From: an uncultured Clostridia bacterium | GTDB lineage: Bacteria; Bacillota; Clostridia; Christensenellales; Borkfalkiaceae | DNA: 59,025 nt | Direction of reading: 5' to 3' | Assembly (NCBI GenBank): GCA_947627565.1 | Contig: CANQWO010000008.1 | Coordinates: 1 to 59,025 of the forward strand | Shown here: positions 56,491 to 59,025 of the stretch, piece by piece | Numbering within the stretch: the stretch's first letter is position 1 | Layout: each line of letters begins with the position of its first letter | Notes under the pieces: generated by a model | What the model saw: the letters and a program-made list of their open reading frames with translations, nothing else | Databases searched by the model: none | Told to the model about the DNA's origin: nothing | Translations under genes and position numbers: made by a program

Positions 56491-57330
56491 CTACTTTAGG
56501 CAGACGGCAAACCCGCGCCGCCGCAGCCATTCCAGCGCCAGCGGGATCCAGACCCGCACATGCGCCACATAAGTCGCCTGTTCGTCGCCCTCGAAGAGCT
56601 CGTATTCCCCCGTGGAGAGGCCGTGCCAGCCCTTCTCGAAGACGTGCAGTTCGAACGGCACGCCCGCGCGGCGATAGGCCGCCGCCGTAAGCAGCGTGCA
56701 CTCGACGGGGACAAGCCCGTCCTCCGCCGTGTGCCACAAAAACGCGGGCGCGCTGTCCGCGGCGACGCACCGTTCGATGGACAGTTTTTCGCGCAGCGCA
56801 GGGTCCCCGCCCGAGATGTTCCGCACCGTATCCTCATGGGTCAGTTGCGGATCGTTCGTCAACACCGAATATGCCAAAATGACGGCGTCGGGGCGGACAT
56901 GCTCCCCTCCGAGCGCGTCTCGGACCGCCTGATCCGCAAACAGCGTCGCGAGCATGCCGACGAGATGTCCGCCCGCAGAGAAGCCCACAGCGCAGACATG
57001 GTCCCCGTCGATGCCGTATTGCGCGGCGTTGCGGCGGATATACGCCATCGCCATCGCCGCCTCCACGAGGGGCGCCGGATAAGCCGTCTGCACGGAATAC
57101 GCGAGCACAAACGCCGCATAGCCCTCCGCAACAAAGCGGAGCGCGACGGGTTCGCCCTCGCGGAACGAGAGCATGTTGTAGCCGCCGCCCGGCACGACGA
57201 GAATGGCAGGGCGGAGCTTGGCCGCATTCTCCGGGTTGGCCGTGCGCGCATAGACGGTGAGCCGTCCGTCCGTCCGTTCGCCGCGGGCGAGCCCGAAATA
57301 ATCATAGAGATCAATGGTCTCGTAAAACAT
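56491..57330 (-). CDS. Alpha/beta hydrolase, acetyl-esterase-like (BD-FAE/AXE type)
   Basis: A 279-residue esterase. Oxyanion region VVPGGGYNMLS, nucleophile Ser in VGFSAGGHLVG, Asp in LWHTAEDGLVP and catalytic His in FEKGWHGLS. No signal peptide. The family removes acetyl or other acyl groups from xylan-type oligosaccharides or sugar esters in the cytoplasm. GGGAGG precedes the ATG. It lies downstream of rpsI but a terminator separates them. Confidence 0.92.
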   Translation of the reverse strand: MFYETIDLYDYFGLARGERTDGRLTVYARTANPENAAKLRPAILVVPGGGYNMLSFREGEPVALRFVAEGYAAFVLAYSVQTAYPAPLVEAAMAMAYIRRNAAQYGIDGDHVCAVGFSAGGHLVGMLATLFADQAVRDALGGEHVRPDAVILAYSVLTNDPQLTHEDTVRNISGGDPALREKLSIERCVAADSAPAFLWHTAEDGLVPVECTLLTAAAYRRAGVPFELHVFEKGWHGLSTGEYELFEGDEQATYVAHVRVWIPLALEWLRRRGFAVCLK

Positions 57331-57353
57331 CGTTTTCCCTCCCGATCTGTCTG

Positions 57354-57385
57354 TAAAAAACAAGAGGCACGCGGTTGTGCCTCTT
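57354..57385 (-). terminator. Terminator after rpsI
   Basis: AAGAGGCAC / GTGCCTCTT hairpin with a T run on the minus strand, nine bases past the stop codon. Confidence 0.9.
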
Positions 57386-57393
57386 CGCTTTTT

Positions 57394-57807
57394 TTATCTC
57401 TTGGAGAACTGCGGTGCACGGCGCGCTTTCTTGAGGCCGTACTTCTTCCTCTCCTTGACGCGGGGATCCCTCGTGAGGAACCCTGCTTTTTTGAGTGCGG
57501 GACGCGTTTCGGGCTCGGCCTCGAGGAGCGCTCTCGCGATCCCCAAGCGGATGGCCCCCGCCTGACCCGTGAAGCCGCCGCCGATGACGTTGACAAAAAT
57601 GTCATACTTTCCTTCGGCGCCTACTTCGACGAGGGGCTGCTTGACGACATACTGCGTCGTTCCCTGCGGGAAATAGTCCTCCAGCGCGCGGTCGTTGATG
57701 ACGATGGCGCCGCTGCCGGCGGGAATGAGACGAACGCGTGCAATCGCCTTCTTTCTCCTGCCCGTGCCCCAGAACTGTAACTTTTTCTTGATAGTCGCTT
57801 TGGCCAT
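57394..57807 (-). CDS. rpsI: 30S ribosomal protein S9
   Basis: A 137-residue protein, normal length for S9, with [35 protein letters not shown], and the conserved C-terminus [25 protein letters not shown] whose terminal residues touch P-site tRNA. It follows rplM by 16 bases, as in nearly all bacteria. Confidence 0.98.
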   Translation of the reverse strand: MAKATIKKKLQFWGTGRRKKAIARVRLIPAGSGAIVINDRALEDYFPQGTTQYVVKQPLVEVGAEGKYDIFVNVIGGGFTGQAGAIRLGIARALLEAEPETRPALKKAGFLTRDPRVKERKKYGLKKARRAPQFSKR

Positions 57808-57823
57808 GGTCTATTCCCCCACC

Positions 57824-58255
57824 TTAAAATAATTTCAGCGGCTCGGGTTTCTGCGCCGCGTGATTGTGCTCCGCGCCCTTATAGACTCTCAGCTTCTTGA
57901 GCATCGCCCTTCCGAGAGAATTTTTGGGGAGCATGCCGCGCACCGCTTCATAAACCGCGAGATCACTGCGCTCCGCCATCATCTTGCTATAAGGGACCTC
58001 CTTGAGGCCGCCGATGTAGCCCGTATGATAGCGGTAAAATTTGGTCTCGGGCTTCTTGCCCGTGAGGACCACCTTATCACTGTTGATCACGATCACAAAA
58101 TCGCCCGTATCGACATTGGGAGTGAACGTGGGCTTATTCTTGCCGCGCAAAACAGCCGCCACCTTGGAGGCCAATCTCCCGAGGGGAAGACCGGCGGCGT
58201 CGACGACGTACCACTTTCTCTCAACCGTTTGAGCGTTCGCCATATAGGTTTTCAT
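57824..58255 (-). CDS. rplM: 50S ribosomal protein L13
   Basis: A 143-residue L13 with [51 protein letters not shown] and [19 protein letters not shown]. First gene of the rplM-rpsI operon; AAGGAG precedes the ATG. A roughly 100-base leader with a closing helix lies upstream. Confidence 0.98.
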   Translation of the reverse strand: MKTYMANAQTVERKWYVVDAAGLPLGRLASKVAAVLRGKNKPTFTPNVDTGDFVIVINSDKVVLTGKKPETKFYRYHTGYIGGLKEVPYSKMMAERSDLAVYEAVRGMLPKNSLGRAMLKKLRVYKGAEHNHAAQKPEPLKLF

Positions 58256-58356
58256 ATCCGTACTCCTTGTTTCATATCCGAAGGCAGTAACATTCTTTCG
58301 TCGGCTGTTTTTGGGTCCGCCCGGGGCGAGCGTTTCTGCCTCTTTCTGCCGACTAC
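58256..58356 (-). ncRNA. Putative L13 leader RNA
   Basis: The 100-base leader between the promoter and rplM has a GTCGGC/GCCGAC closing helix (58348-58353 with 58300-58305) around a purine-rich region. L13 autoregulatory leaders are known in Firmicutes; whether this matches that consensus needs a covariance model. Confidence 0.45.
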
Positions 58357-58362
58357 CCCTTT

Positions 58363-58391
58363 ATTATAGGGCGTTAAAATGCTTCCGTCAA
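58363..58391 (-). promoter_or_regulatory. Promoter of rplM-rpsI
   Basis: TTGACG (58386-58391), 17-base spacer, TATAAT (58363-58368). Confidence 0.85.
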
Positions 58392-58530
58392 GCTGTTTTG
58401 AAGCCCGAATTTAAGTTTTTTTCGGAAATCGGGAAAATATTTTTTAACGCCGCGCCGCGCGCTCCGAAGCGGCGCATGGCTTACGCGCGGCCCCGACCCC
58501 CGCTTTGCGCTTCCGCGCCTCGTTTCGTGA

Positions 58531-58565
58531 AAAGCTCTCGGAAATTTTGTCCGAGAGCGTTTTTG
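58531..58565. terminator. Bidirectional terminator
   Basis: GCTCTCGGA / TCCGAGAGC with T runs on both sides. On the minus strand it would end transcription coming from the acetyltransferase repeat region. Confidence 0.7.
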
Positions 58566-58661
58566 CTTGACCGTGCAGTGCAAATTGTTGTTTCTGTGAT
58601 TCCCTGCGCCTGCCGCTCCTCTTCCCAAAAAAATGCTGCGCCTTTTTTCGGGAGCCCTTTC

Positions 58662-58815
58662 CTATTTGTCATCGGACGCGGGTAACGTCTTGATGACCCT
58701 CGCCGGGTTCCCCACTGCAACCGAATTACTCGGAATGTCGTGCACGACCACAGAGCCCGCGCCGTCGTCGCGGCATGGCCTCTTTTCGCGGGCGCTTTCG
58801 CGCCCTTCGTGTTCT
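58662..58815 (-). pseudogene. Duplicated 3' fragment of acetyltransferase
   Basis: Encodes only the C-terminal AGSVVVHDIPSNSVAVGNPA and the following RVIKTLPASDDK, then a TAG stop. It lies in copy 1 of the tandem repeat and has no start or N-terminal domain, so it is a remnant. Confidence 0.7.
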
Positions 58816-58869
58816 GCCTGCCGCTCCTCTTCCCAAAAAAATGCTGCGCCTTTTTTCGGGAGCCCTTTC

Positions 58870-59025
58870 TTATTTGTCATCGGACGCGGGTAACGTCTTG
58901 ATGACCCGCGCCGGATTCCCCACCGCAACCGAATTACTCGGAATGTCATGCACGACCACAGAGCCCGCGCCGTCGTCGCGGCATGGCCTCTTTTCGCGGG
59001 CGCTTTCGCGCCCTTCGTGTTCTGC
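58870..59025 (-). CDS. Hexapeptide-repeat acetyltransferase, C-terminal end (partial)
   Basis: The last 51 codons of a reading frame that runs off the window. The end AGSVVVHDIPSNSVAVGNPA followed by RVIK is the typical C-terminus of left-handed beta-helix acetyltransferases such as maltose/serine O-acetyltransferases or NeuD-like proteins. The preceding residues (ESAREKRPCRDDG) do not look like hexapeptide turns, so the repeat junction may already lie inside this segment and the true gene may begin in a further repeat copy. Confidence 0.55.
   Translation of the reverse strand, partial: AEHEGRESAREKRPCRDDGAGSVVVHDIPSNSVAVGNPARVIKTLPASDDK

Larger units (their letters stand above)
58608..59025. 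repeat. 208-bp tandem repeat at contig end
   Basis: Copy 1 58608-58815, copy 2 58816-59023, and two bases of a third unit. The copies differ at only about six positions. Each holds the 3' end of an acetyltransferase reading frame, a GGGCGC GAAA GCGCCC hairpin and an A/T-rich hairpin. 208 is not a multiple of three. Confidence 0.9.

Overview
The window looks like one contig of a GC-rich, low-synteny Firmicute, most likely an uncultured gut Clostridia (Christensenellales-like). That assignment is inference. It rests on strong GGAGG ribosome binding sites, TTGACA-N17-TATAAT promoters, many lipoproteins, an LplABC-type sugar importer without its own ATPase, single-chain GlyRS, GlnRS, and abundant MurR/RpiR and XRE regulators. 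No rRNA, tRNA, CRISPR array, phage or insertion sequence was recognised.

Layout. 0.2-1.6 kb: an LRR lipoprotein behind a structured leader RNA, and an FmdB-like zinc ribbon. 1.6-14.8 kb: an eight-gene minus-strand operon running from one good promoter: nanE, a GHL10-type glycoside hydrolase-like surface protein, a repeat lipoprotein broken by a frameshift, a phosphodiester-glycosidase-like surface protein, a solute-binding lipoprotein, two permeases and an FAD oxidoreductase. 14.9-23.4 kb: cytoplasmic glycosidases GH38, GH84 and GH31 with a second nanE and an aldose epimerase. 23.5-29.6 kb: a second copy of the leader RNA before a small protein, a lipoprotein with a poly-G promoter spacer, an RpiR regulator, and an operon DUF4127-ROK kinase-acyltransferase. 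Together 1.6-29.6 kb reads as a glycan scavenging locus: surface proteins bind or trim, the ABC importer brings oligosaccharides in, cytoplasmic enzymes release mannose/glucose/HexNAc, and NanK plus two NanE copies feed ManNAc into GlcNAc-6-P.

29.6-41.3 kb: housekeeping (aminotransferase, uvrA, NT5C-type nucleotidase, uvrB, small membrane proteins, glnS). uvrB is bracketed by mirrored arrays of intergenic repeats. 41.3-53.3 kb: PAP2 phosphatase, D-lactate dehydrogenase-like protein, XRE/DUF4177 pair, two acyltransferases, glyS, a membrane glycosyltransferase, an isochorismatase-fold hydrolase, zinc-ribbon proteins, an SSB-like protein, a polysaccharide deacetylase and ComF. 53.6-58.4 kb: a large anchored lipoprotein, an esterase, rpsI and rplM. 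The contig ends in a 208-bp tandem repeat carrying the 3' end of a hexapeptide-type acetyltransferase.

The most interesting signals are the two homologous leader RNAs with mutually exclusive antiterminator and terminator helices (1079-1214 and 23570-23713), a poly-G tract inside a promoter spacer, an A/T element shared by the glycan promoters, and the inverted repeat arrays around uvrB.
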